NCBI GenBank assembly: GCA_000018565.1
Contig: CP000875.1
Location: forward strand, 2,557,199 to 2,621,198
Length of the DNA: 64,000 bases
Direction: 5' to 3'
Origin: Herpetosiphon aurantiacus DSM 785
GTDB taxonomy: Bacteria; Chloroflexota; Chloroflexia; Chloroflexales; Herpetosiphonaceae
Each line of letters opens with the position of its first letter. Within the stretch, counting starts at the first letter, position 1. Shown piece after piece: positions 23,995-31,228 of the stretch. The notes under the pieces were generated by a model. The model had not been told where the DNA came from. It made no database searches and worked only from the letters and a program-made list of their open reading frames with translations. A program made the translations under genes and the position numbers.

Positions 23995-24324
23995 TTAGGC
24001 GCTTACCACTGTGACAGGGCCATGGTCATCGCAGTGATCGCCGTGGCGATGATGCAACCGTCCCTCATATAGATAATCAACATGATCGCCATGGGGAATC
24101 ATCTCATGACCACAATCATCATGGGTGCATGCACAGGCAACAGGAGCGCAGGCTGCGGGATTGGTGGCACTAATCGCGATGACGTGATCATCATAGTGGC
24201 CCTCATGTTCGGCGTGTAAATGGCCATTATGGACATAATCAATGTGATCATCATGGTGGATGCGGGTGTGGCCGCAGTGCGCACTATGGATATGCGCATG
24301 AGGTTCGTGGATTTGATGGTCCAT
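23995..24324 (-). CDS. Histidine-rich metal-binding protein with internal duplication (109 aa)
   Basis: About a quarter of residues are histidine. Two related repeats are visible: 'CGHTRIHHDDHIDYVHNGHL' then 'HAEHEGHYDDH' (residues ~17-47), and 'CGHEMIPHGDHVDYLYEGRL' then 'HHRHGDHCDDH' (~71-101), separated by an alanine/cysteine-rich linker 'AACAPVACAC'. Similar short proteins near metal transporters are thought to buffer zinc or nickel. AGGGAGG precedes the ATG at 24324. No signal peptide is seen, so it is probably cytoplasmic. No Zur-type palindrome was found upstream, which would fit a buffer made when zinc is ample, but that is inference. Confidence 0.82.
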   Translation of the reverse strand: MDHQIHEPHAHIHSAHCGHTRIHHDDHIDYVHNGHLHAEHEGHYDDHVIAISATNPAACAPVACACTHDDCGHEMIPHGDHVDYLYEGRLHHRHGDHCDDHGPVTVVSA

Positions 24325-24526
24325 GGATACAGCCTCCCTATAAGCATGATCATGGCACTGACTCTAGCACTATTGGTAGCGCACGTCAAGAACCATGGCC
24401 TATCCATGAGCCTCAGGAGTAACACCCCATCCTTCCTATCATTGGACAGGCCATGATCGAAACGGGTGGAGCTATCCATGCCTATCGGTCAATGACGACC
24501 ACCACATCACACCCCCGCAATATTCA

Positions 24527-24997
24527 TCACTGAACGACGCATTCATGCTGACATTGTTTGCATAAGCCGAAGAATTCAAGGACATGGCCTTGAATGGCAA
24601 AATCGGTGCCTGCGATCATGCGCTCAAGACTCTGATCAATGGTACATGCTTGCACAATACGTGTCATCCCACAACCGATGCACAGCAGGTGATGATGGTG
24701 TCCTGGTCCAATACGGATATAGGCATGCTGACGGGGATCGGAATGAAGTCGCGTGATCCAGCCTGCTCCACGCAGCCATTCGATCATGCGATAACTCGTG
24801 GCACGACTGCTCCGTGCAAGGTCAGCGACGAGATCTTCAGCCGTAAATGGAACGGACCGAGCAGCGATCCATGCCACGATAGCCCGACGTGGTGGAGTCC
24901 ATCGCAGATGCGCCTGACGAAAGCTTTGTTCCACGCCAACCAGCCAGTGTTCCGCCACACCCGTTGTTAGGTGATGCTGCATGAACATGTCCCTCAT
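24527..24997 (-). CDS. zur: Fur-family regulator, probable Zur
   Basis: About 156 residues. The winged-helix region is 'WTPPRRAIVAWIAARSVPFTAEDLVADL', with 'SRATSYRMIEWLRGAGW' as recognition helix. The dimerisation domain carries metal ligands: 'GPGHHHHLLCIGCG' and a C-terminal 'CKQCQHEC', the two CxxC pairs of the structural zinc site. ATG 24997 overlaps the stop of the upstream COG0523 gene (ATGA); alternative starts at 24988 and 24982 follow GAGGGA and are equally possible. Gene order (FmdB-like, COG0523, Fur-type) and the Zur-type palindrome before the operon argue for a zinc sensor with autoregulation rather than an iron or peroxide sensor. It should bind the four palindromes listed here. 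Confidence 0.85.
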   Translation of the reverse strand: MRDMFMQHHLTTGVAEHWLVGVEQSFRQAHLRWTPPRRAIVAWIAARSVPFTAEDLVADLARSSRATSYRMIEWLRGAGWITRLHSDPRQHAYIRIGPGHHHHLLCIGCGMTRIVQACTIDQSLERMIAGTDFAIQGHVLEFFGLCKQCQHECVVQ

Positions 24998-26016
24998 GGA
25001 GCCTGATCTGGGTGCGACCATGCATTGGCGCTTGGGCGTTGATCGCACAGTTCGTGATCACCTGATGCCAAACAGGCATGAAATTGCTGGCGTAGGGCCA
25101 CGACATCAAAACGCTTGCGCTGGCCAATCACCACGAGTTGGCTGTAGGGGCTGGTTAGCCCCCAAGGTGTACTCAGCTGCACACTCGCGCGGTTGCCCAC
25201 AACCTGAACAATCGCTTGGCGGTCCGGTGCTTCGGCTAAAGCGACAATCCCTTTGGCGCGAAAAATGGAAGGTGGTAAGTGGTGCAAGGCATGTTGCAGG
25301 CGGCGCAGATGAAATGGTTGCGTGGTTTGATAGTGCCAGGTTTGCCATTCGTGATCGTGATGATGCGTATGCGGTTCAGGGACTTCCTGATTCGGCAGCA
25401 ACGCAATACGATAGATGCCGCTTCCCAGAAGCACCTGAACAGGAACATCGCCGTACTCCGCAGCCACAATGCGTGCACGAGGTACGATGGACTGAATCCA
25501 CGTCATCACCGCGTGAATGTGGAGAGGAGGAACTAAATCGATTTTATTGATCACCACCATATCGGCAGCAGCAATTTGATCAACGACCTGCATTACCTGT
25601 TCTCGTTGTTCGTAAATGCGCTCAGCATCAACGACCGCCACAATGGCATCAAGGGTAATGTGCGGGCGTAACGCGGGCGAACGGAAGGTCCATGCGATCG
25701 CCAGAGGGTCAGAGATACCACTCGCTTCCACAATAATAGCATCAGGCCGCTCTGCACGATCAAGCAATGCGAGCGTCGCAGTCAATAAATCTTCGCGAAT
25801 CGTACAACAAATACAGCCATTCGCCAGATTTACAATGTCGTTGCGTTCAATACCAACGACCAACTGCGCATCGATATTAATCGCGCCAAAATCGTTGACG
25901 AGCACGGCGATTTTGCGACCATGGGCCTCACGCAACAAGCGATTCAAGACGGTTGTTTTCCCTGCACCTAAAAAGCCAGTCAAAATCGTCATCGGAATGG
26001 CTGGTGCTTCGCTCAT
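24994..26016 (-). CDS. COG0523/CobW-family GTPase, putative zinc metallochaperone (340 aa)
   Basis: Second G3E GTPase in the window. P-loop 'LTGFLGAGKTTVLNRL', CxCC motif 'NGCICCTIREDLL', 'IIVEASGISDP' and 'VINKIDLV' are intact. A histidine run, 'PHTHHHDHEWQTWHY', precedes the C-terminal domain and can bind metal. Start is ATG 26016 after AAGGAG. It is the middle gene of a three-gene operon (FmdB-like, this GTPase, Fur-type regulator), with its stop overlapping the regulator start. It resembles the zinc-starvation induced chaperones found next to zur in many bacteria. It is shorter than the 397-residue paralogue at 16064 and may serve a different client. Confidence 0.9.
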   Translation of the reverse strand: MSEAPAIPMTILTGFLGAGKTTVLNRLLREAHGRKIAVLVNDFGAINIDAQLVVGIERNDIVNLANGCICCTIREDLLTATLALLDRAERPDAIIVEASGISDPLAIAWTFRSPALRPHITLDAIVAVVDAERIYEQREQVMQVVDQIAAADMVVINKIDLVPPLHIHAVMTWIQSIVPRARIVAAEYGDVPVQVLLGSGIYRIALLPNQEVPEPHTHHHDHEWQTWHYQTTQPFHLRRLQHALHHLPPSIFRAKGIVALAEAPDRQAIVQVVGNRASVQLSTPWGLTSPYSQLVVIGQRKRFDVVALRQQFHACLASGDHELCDQRPSANAWSHPDQAP

Positions 26017-26054
26017 AGAAACTCCTTCAAAACAGCGCGTCATACTGCTCCTCG

Positions 26055-26285
26055 CTACGGATAAGGCCGACAACACGCACATGATGGGTGATGATCCTTG
26101 TCTCCCGTGGATGGTGTGCGGAGTTCTGGTGACGGTTGATTGCGCCAGAGATGGAAGGACGTGATGTCGCGCACACCAAACTCATGACAGACCGGGCAAA
26201 CGAACGGCATATCGGCCTCACGCTGTGGGCGTAATTCCTCAATTTCGATCGCGCATTGCGGACAGCTATAGACATAGAGGGGCAT
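26055..26285 (-). CDS. FmdB-family zinc-ribbon protein with extra C-terminal cysteines (76 aa)
   Basis: The N-terminus 'MPLYVYSCPQCAIEIEELRP' followed by 'FVCPVCHEFGVRDI' is the FmdB-type zinc ribbon (two CxxC pairs). Unusually, the C-terminus adds 'DHHPSCACCRPYP', a second potential metal site. The gene starts at 26285, 24 bp after the Zur-type palindrome at 26309-26329, so it is the first gene of the autoregulated operon. The ribosome site is weak. Function is unproven; a small zinc-binding partner of the GTPase is plausible. Confidence 0.75.
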   Translation of the reverse strand: MPLYVYSCPQCAIEIEELRPQREADMPFVCPVCHEFGVRDITSFHLWRNQPSPELRTPSTGDKDHHPSCACCRPYP

Positions 26286-26308
26286 AGGAAACCTTATACT
26301 GGACACTT

Positions 26309-26329
26309 TATTGATACAATATATCATTA
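26309..26329. promoter_or_regulatory. Zur-type operator 3
   Basis: TATTGATA (26309-26316), CAATA, TATCATTA (26322-26329): one mismatch between arms. It lies 24 bp before the FmdB-like gene on the minus strand and would control the operon that contains the Fur-family gene itself. Confidence 0.8.
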
Positions 26330-26629
26330 TGAGGACAGAAAGACAAATCGCTCCCTCCCAGCTATCGCAATTGAACGATTGGGTTGTTGCGTTGAGTATC
26401 ATGCGAACACCCGTGAAGCAACGCCACCATTCTTCGAGAGTTTCCAGACTAGCATGAAGCAAGGATACTGCAGTATTGATAGGTATCTCCGATGCGGGCT
26501 GCTTTTGACCAAATGGACATGCGATCATTCGTTGAATCACCATGGCGGTGGTGATCAAGCAGCAGGCGTTTGACCCAACGCACCTCCACACGACGGTGCG
26601 GTGATGCAGGCTCGCTCGTCTATGAGGGA

Positions 26630-26686
26630 GAGCATCAATCGGTGAGACGCGACACGGCGGCGTGCGCGTCTCACCGATTGATGCTC
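26630..26686. repeat. 22-bp perfect hairpin with 13-nt loop
   Basis: Arms 26630-26651 and 26665-26686 are perfectly complementary (GAGCATCAATCGGTGAGACG at the left); within the loop CACG and CGTG can pair again. It lies between divergent operons, in a 340-bp stretch with no gene. There is no T-run. A hairpin of the same architecture, 20-bp arms with a 13-nt loop but a different sequence, occurs at 30248-30300, so the two flank the flavoprotein/FeoB-like unit. Confidence 0.85.
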
Positions 26687-26834
26687 GGCTGTTTTATGAA
26701 TGCTACTTGACAATCATCACGGTATCTCCATTGCCCGCTTTAACGGCTATTACCGAAGGTGCGCGTTCAAGATCGGCGTTTGACCACCGAATTCGTGCAA
26801 AGGTACCTGCGCTCAACATTGACAACTACCTCTT

Positions 26835-26855
26835 TAATGATACTATGTATCATCT
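26835..26855. promoter_or_regulatory. Zur-type operator 4
   Basis: TAATGATA (26835-26842), CTATG, TATCATCT (26848-26855): the outer two bases of the right arm are changed, the core TGATA-N5-TATCA is perfect. It lies 65 bp before the flavoprotein start on the plus strand. Confidence 0.68.
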
Positions 26856-26919
26856 AATAAGAATACGTTGGTGGTTGGTCACTCTCTCGCCACCAGCGGA
26901 CACCAGTGAGAACCGTGTG

Positions 26920-28041
26920 ATGCAGAGCTATGATGTCCTTGTGGTTGGGGCTGGCGCGGCAGGCGTTGGCATCGGCTGCGCACTCCAAGAACTGACCCTT
27001 ACTCCCAACCAGTGGCTGATCATTGATCGCACAGCGGTCGGGAGTTCGTTTCGCCATTGGCCATGTGAAATGCGCCTGATTACCCCATCGTTCCCTGGCA
27101 ATGACTTTGGTGTCATTGATCTTAATGCCGTCACCCCGCACACATCACCCGCCCTGAGCCTAGCGGCCGAGCACCCGAGCGGCCCGGACTACGCACGCTA
27201 TCTGTGCAGCCTTGCCGAGCATTTCGAGCTACCCATCCGCACTGATGTCTCGGTGACGGCGGTTGAACCGGCTGATGATGGGTTCATTGTCCGCACCACC
27301 AGCGAGCCGCTCCACGCACGGCTGGTCATCTGGGCGGCGGGCGAGTTTCAGTACCCGCGCACAACGGGCTTTTGCGGTGCGGAGCAGTGTCTCCTGGCGA
27401 GCACCGTCAGCTCTTGGAACCATATTATGGGGACTGATCCCATCATCATCGGCGGTTATGAAAGTGGGATGGATGCCGCCATTCATCTCGCCCGGCGCGG
27501 CATGGCGGTACGCGTGATCGATGCCGGTACGCCCTGGGATACCATTGACACGGATCCCAGCCGCACGCTGTCGCCTTATACCCAAGAGCGACTGCGTGCG
27601 TTGCCCAACGGTGCGCTCACCTTGATTGGCGAGACGCGCGTCGAGCGCGTCGTGACCGTTGCTGAGGGCTATTACGTATTCACCAATCACCATCCTGTGC
27701 CTTTGTTCTCAGCAATGGCACCCATTCTCGCAACAGGGTTTGCGGGCAGCCTGTCTTCGCCTGCTATCGCCCCCTTGTTTGCTCGACGAGACGATGGATA
27801 TGTAGTCCTTACCACGGAGGATGAATCCACCATCACGCCAGGACTGTTCGTCGTCGGGCCGAATGTACGTCACGATGATCTCATTTTCTGCTTTATCTAC
27901 AAGTTCCGTCAGCGCTTTGCTGTGGTGGCGCGGGCGATTGGGCAGCGCCTGGGACTACCAACCGATGGGCTGGACTGGTACCGCGAGCGCGGCATGTTTC
28001 TCGATGATCTGTCCTGCTGCGATACCACGTGTGCCTGCTAG
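26920..28041 (+). CDS. FAD-dependent oxidoreductase (flavoprotein monooxygenase/thioredoxin-reductase fold)
   Basis: About 373 residues from ATG 26920. The FAD-binding Rossmann motif is 'YDVLVVGAGAAGVGIG' at the N-terminus, with 'LIIDRTAVGSSFRHWP' (the F/W-containing loop of YpdA/monooxygenase-like proteins). A second dinucleotide motif is degenerate, 'PIIIGGYESGMDAAIHLARR', and 'FVVGPNVRHDDLIFCFIYKF' ends the fold. The C-terminus is cysteine-rich, 'LDDLSCCDTTCAC', a possible metal or redox site. The preceding frame is open for 86 codons but is not family-like and contains operator 4. Close spacing (14 bp) to the FeoB-like gene and a shared Zur-type box suggest that the two act together. The substrate is unknown. 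Confidence 0.8.
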   Translation: MQSYDVLVVGAGAAGVGIGCALQELTLTPNQWLIIDRTAVGSSFRHWPCEMRLITPSFPGNDFGVIDLNAVTPHTSPALSLAAEHPSGPDYARYLCSLAEHFELPIRTDVSVTAVEPADDGFIVRTTSEPLHARLVIWAAGEFQYPRTTGFCGAEQCLLASTVSSWNHIMGTDPIIIGGYESGMDAAIHLARRGMAVRVIDAGTPWDTIDTDPSRTLSPYTQERLRALPNGALTLIGETRVERVVTVAEGYYVFTNHHPVPLFSAMAPILATGFAGSLSSPAIAPLFARRDDGYVVLTTEDESTITPGLFVVGPNVRHDDLIFCFIYKFRQRFAVVARAIGQRLGLPTDGLDWYRERGMFLDDLSCCDTTCAC

Positions 28042-28055
28042 AAGAGGACCATACG

Positions 28056-29687
28056 ATGACCACAGCCGCCATTGTCGTGATTGGCAAAGAGAATGTCGGT
28101 AAATCGCTGGTGATCCGTGCATTGACCGGCGCTCCGGTCACCAGCATGAACATGCGCGGATCAACCGTTGCCTGCGAGACGTATATCGGCACGCAACACA
28201 CCTTTATCGATACACCCGGCATCCATCGCGCCACCGATTTGGCACAGACTGCCGAGGTGTTGGCGCAGGTGACGGCGAGTGATGCCGTCTTGCTGGTCGC
28301 CCAGGCCACGCATGCCGATGATGATCTCCGCGACCTCCTGCCATTGGCAGCTGGTAAGCGTGGCGTGGTGGCCCTCACCTTCTGGGACAAGTTGCCAGAC
28401 CGACCGCAGGCCATGCGCATGGTCGAGCGCCTACGTGTGGCCACGGGGATGGCGTGTATTCCCCTCGATGCACGCGCGATCCCGGCGGTGGATGCCACGC
28501 GCTTGGTCACGGCGCTCACCAATCCACCGCCCCTCGTCCCGCTGCCGAGCGGGTTTCGTACGGGCTGGCGGATTGACGCACCCGAACAGCTGCTGGGACA
28601 CCGACATCTGGGACCCGCACTGGGGCTGCTGCTCCTGCTCCTGCCTGCACTACTCGCCGTTTGGTGTGCCACGCGTCTCGCCGGACTCGCCGATCCACTG
28701 ATCCAGCAGGCGCTCGGCCCAGTGGTCACCTGGGGCACGACACTGCCCTCTCTGCTGGGCAGCACCTTGACGGGTCGCTACGGCATCCTCACCATGGGCG
28801 TGTTGCTGGTGGTCTGGGCACTGCCGACGATTCTTATCTACGCCCTGCTGCTGGCCATGTATAAAACCTCTGGACTATTGGAACGCATCACCAGTGCCGT
28901 CCATCCACTGACGCGCCCAATCGGGCTGAGCGGACGCGATCTCGTGCGGGTCGTCATGGGGTTCGGCTGCAACGTGCCGGCGATTATCAACACCCGAGCG
29001 TGTTCGACCTGCTCCCGAGCAACCTGCATGTCGATCATTGCCTTTGGATCAGCCTGTTCATATCAGTTCAGCGCGACGCTGGCCGTCTTTGCCGCCGCCG
29101 GTCGCTCCCAGCTCATCTGGCCCTATCTGGCCTATCTCACCATGACCACCTTGATCTACGCCCGGCTGATTGCGCCGCCCGCCGCCCGCGCGGCCCACAA
29201 CCCATTGGTGCTGGAGCAGCGCGTGTTTTTGCAATGGCCGCAGCCACAGGCGGTTTGGGCCGAGGTTCGCAGTACGCTCGGGCAGTTCGCCCGGCAAGCC
29301 GTGCCAATCTTCGTGCTGATCACGCTGGTGGCGAGCGTGCTAGAGTGGCTCGGCGCTCTCGCAGTAGCGGAACAGGCGCTGACACCCCTGATGAGCCTGT
29401 TTAACCTGCCAGCCCATACGGCACTTGCCGTGGTAATGGGCAGCATCCGCAAGGATGGCCTGGTGTTGTTTGCTGAAGGCGGCCTGGCGCAGCAACTGTC
29501 GTCCATCCAACTGCTAACGGGTGTCTACTTGGCCGGCGTGCTGCTTCCCTGCTTCGTGACGGTGCTGACGATTGCCCGCGAGCAGTCTTGGCGCTTTGCT
29601 GTCCGCCTAGTCCTGCGCCAGGCCGCCGCTGCCGCTGTTTTTGCCCTGCTGCTGGCCTGGGTTGGTCATTGGATGCATGGCGCATAA
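28056..29687 (+). CDS. FeoB-like GTPase/permease, possible zinc-regulated metal transporter
   Basis: About 543 residues from ATG 28056 after AAGAGGACC. Residues 1-165 form a small GTPase domain: G1 'VIGKENVGKSLVIRAL', G2-like 'GSTVACET', G3 'FIDTPGI'. The G4 motif is not NxxD but 'LTFWDKLPD', so base recognition is altered. The membrane part has the FeoB Gate repeats: 'MGFGCNVPAIINTRACSTCS' and later 'GSIRKDGLVLFAEGGLAQQL', with about eight helices. The first Gate is followed by an unusual cysteine cluster (CSTCSRATC). Canonical FeoB is longer and is partnered by FeoA, which is absent here. With a Zur-type box upstream, a metal other than ferrous iron is plausible. It is cotranscribed with the flavoprotein. 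Confidence 0.85.
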   Translation: MTTAAIVVIGKENVGKSLVIRALTGAPVTSMNMRGSTVACETYIGTQHTFIDTPGIHRATDLAQTAEVLAQVTASDAVLLVAQATHADDDLRDLLPLAAGKRGVVALTFWDKLPDRPQAMRMVERLRVATGMACIPLDARAIPAVDATRLVTALTNPPPLVPLPSGFRTGWRIDAPEQLLGHRHLGPALGLLLLLLPALLAVWCATRLAGLADPLIQQALGPVVTWGTTLPSLLGSTLTGRYGILTMGVLLVVWALPTILIYALLLAMYKTSGLLERITSAVHPLTRPIGLSGRDLVRVVMGFGCNVPAIINTRACSTCSRATCMSIIAFGSACSYQFSATLAVFAAAGRSQLIWPYLAYLTMTTLIYARLIAPPAARAAHNPLVLEQRVFLQWPQPQAVWAEVRSTLGQFARQAVPIFVLITLVASVLEWLGALAVAEQALTPLMSLFNLPAHTALAVVMGSIRKDGLVLFAEGGLAQQLSSIQLLTGVYLAGVLLPCFVTVLTIAREQSWRFAVRLVLRQAAAAAVFALLLAWVGHWMHGA

Positions 29688-29817
29688 CACAGGAGCCTCC
29701 ATAGATCGGGAGGGAACGGATTCCCTCGAAAATACGCATTCTGTCGGATCAGCACACATCAACGACCAGACAGGGCAGAAGACACACAAATTTAACGGCC
29801 ACCAGCACAATCAATAG
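29677..29817 (+). CDS. Possible small His/Asn/Gln-rich peptide (46 aa)
   Basis: An ATG inside the last codons of the FeoB-like gene (29677) opens 46 codons: 'MAHNTGASIDREGTDSLENT', ending 'THKFNGHQHNQ'. The end is rich in His and Asn, which could bind metal, and it overlaps the transporter stop. There is no separate ribosome site; translation would depend on coupling. This may be chance. Confidence 0.25.
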   Translation: MAHNTGASIDREGTDSLENTHSVGSAHINDQTGQKTHKFNGHQHNQ

Positions 29818-29893
29818 CAGCTAGGAAGAAGGTGAGGCGAATCTACGCAGCACGATACCGCCCCATGGGACGTTCAAGCAAGCCAGCAGGATG

Positions 29894-30047
29894 GAGAGCG
29901 CAAAAAACTCGGGGGCAGCGGTCGCAAGGACGGATGGCTCTCGCTCCGGGTGGTTCAGTTCCCAACGCTCAACCATTCGGCTGGTTTGCACTGCCGTGTG
30001 CTGCTATTCACTAGGGCGTTTCATGACCCCGACTTTTTTGCGCTCTC
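29894..30047. repeat. MITE-like element of the GAGAGCGCAAAAAAGTCGGGG family
   Basis: A 154-bp stretch is bounded by inverted ends GAGAGCGCAAAAAACTCGGG (29894-29913) and CGACTTTTTTGCGCTCTC (30030-30047). No gene is present inside. Variants of the same end occur at 15663-15690, 15776-15796, 15898-15925 and 31117-31150. Some of these flank a resolvase fragment, so the family may be non-autonomous derivatives of a transposon that carried a serine recombinase. Confidence 0.6.
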
Positions 30048-30247
30048 GAAGCGTTGGACTACACCGTCCAGATCACCGATCCTGCCCAGCGCCTTCCCGC
30101 CTAAAACGGGGTCGTCCCACCTTCTCTGACCAGCTGCCCTTGATCGCGCGAGTGGCCGTTAAACTGGTCGTTGATGCGTGCTGATCTCATAGGATGGGTA
30201 TTTTCGAGGAAATTGTTTCCCTCTCCCAGAGAGGGATGGACGCACAT

Positions 30248-30300
30248 GACCCTTGCCACCATGGCAATGTGCCTGGCGCGTTGCCATGGTGGCAAGGGTC
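30248..30300. repeat. 20-bp perfect hairpin with 13-nt loop
   Basis: Arms 30248-30267 (GACCCTTGCCACCATGGCAA) and 30281-30300 are exact complements. It ends 20 bp before a methyltransferase start codon. No T-run follows, so a simple terminator is unlikely; it may be a protein-binding palindrome or an element end. Compare 26630-26686. Confidence 0.85.
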
Positions 30301-30320
30301 GTGTAGTATAGGCTACTAGG

Positions 30321-31013
30321 ATGTCACACAGTGAATTTCAGAGGGATCCCTTAACGATGATTGATGAATATAGCGCACGCGCACGCCAAAGTGTTGCCGG
30401 GCGTGATGCTTCGCTGTTGATTGGGCGGGCGTTGTTTGAAAATACCCTTGGGGCACACGCAAAAATCCTTGTGGTTGGCGCTGGGTGGGGCGACGAAATT
30501 GCAGCACTCGCCACGGCAAACCCCGGGTGGCAGTTTGTGGGCGTTGATGTGTCCGAAGACATGCTGCGCCTTGCCCGTTCGCGTTTTGCCACCGCGCCAT
30601 TACCAAACACCATTGCGTTACATCACACCGATGTCCGCGATTTGGATGATGAGAACTTTGACGCGGCAACATGTATTTTGACGCTCCATTTTATTGCAGA
30701 CGACGGCGCAAAGCTGGCAATGTTGCAGGCTATTCACCAACGCCTGAAGCCAGGCGGACCATTCTTTGTGGTTGACGGGATACGTGACCTGGACGACGCA
30801 GCATTCCAAGAGCATGTGGCGGCATGGAAACGGCATGCGCTCAACAATGGCATGCCGGGTGAGATGGTGGAACCCATGGTCGCGAATACCATAACGTTAC
30901 CTTTAGTGTCAGAGCAACGCGAAGTGGAGCTTTTGCACGAAGCCGGTTTTGGAAAGATACGAAAAGTGTATCAAGGGCTTCACGTTAACGGATGGCTGGC
31001 CGTGGGTACATAG
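30321..31013 (+). CDS. Class I SAM-dependent methyltransferase
   Basis: A 230-residue protein. Motif I 'ILVVGAGWGDEIAALATA', acidic ribose-binding residue in 'FVGVDVSEDMLRLARSRF', then 'HHTDVRDLDDENFDAATCIL' and 'ALHQRLKPGG'-like 'AIHQRLKPGGPFFVVDGI', all typical of the UbiE/CmoA-like superfamily. The C-terminal 'EQREVELLHEAGFGKIRKVY' is the usual last strand. The start codon lies directly after a long hairpin. Substrate and pathway are unknown, and no neighbour gives a clue. Confidence 0.85.
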   Translation: MSHSEFQRDPLTMIDEYSARARQSVAGRDASLLIGRALFENTLGAHAKILVVGAGWGDEIAALATANPGWQFVGVDVSEDMLRLARSRFATAPLPNTIALHHTDVRDLDDENFDAATCILTLHFIADDGAKLAMLQAIHQRLKPGGPFFVVDGIRDLDDAAFQEHVAAWKRHALNNGMPGEMVEPMVANTITLPLVSEQREVELLHEAGFGKIRKVYQGLHVNGWLAVGT

Positions 31014-31228
31014 CCGAACGGCCAGCCTATGAACGGCCTTGAGGGGGAGGGAGGAAACTCCGCAACGACATCGTATCCCTATGTCTGTTGTGCTGTTCAA
31101 TCACATCGTGACCTAGGTGGAGACCACAAAAAAGCGGGGGTCGTGGTGGGGCATCAGGGGCCGACTTATTTAGTAAGTTAGCCCTTGATTAAGAACACCA
31201 TCCTCATAAACAGGATTCTGTCTTCTTT

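Noticed and set aside
26662-26919. N-terminal extension of the flavoprotein frame
   Set aside because: It would cross the Zur-type operator and has no family similarity; the FAD motif starts right after ATG 26920.
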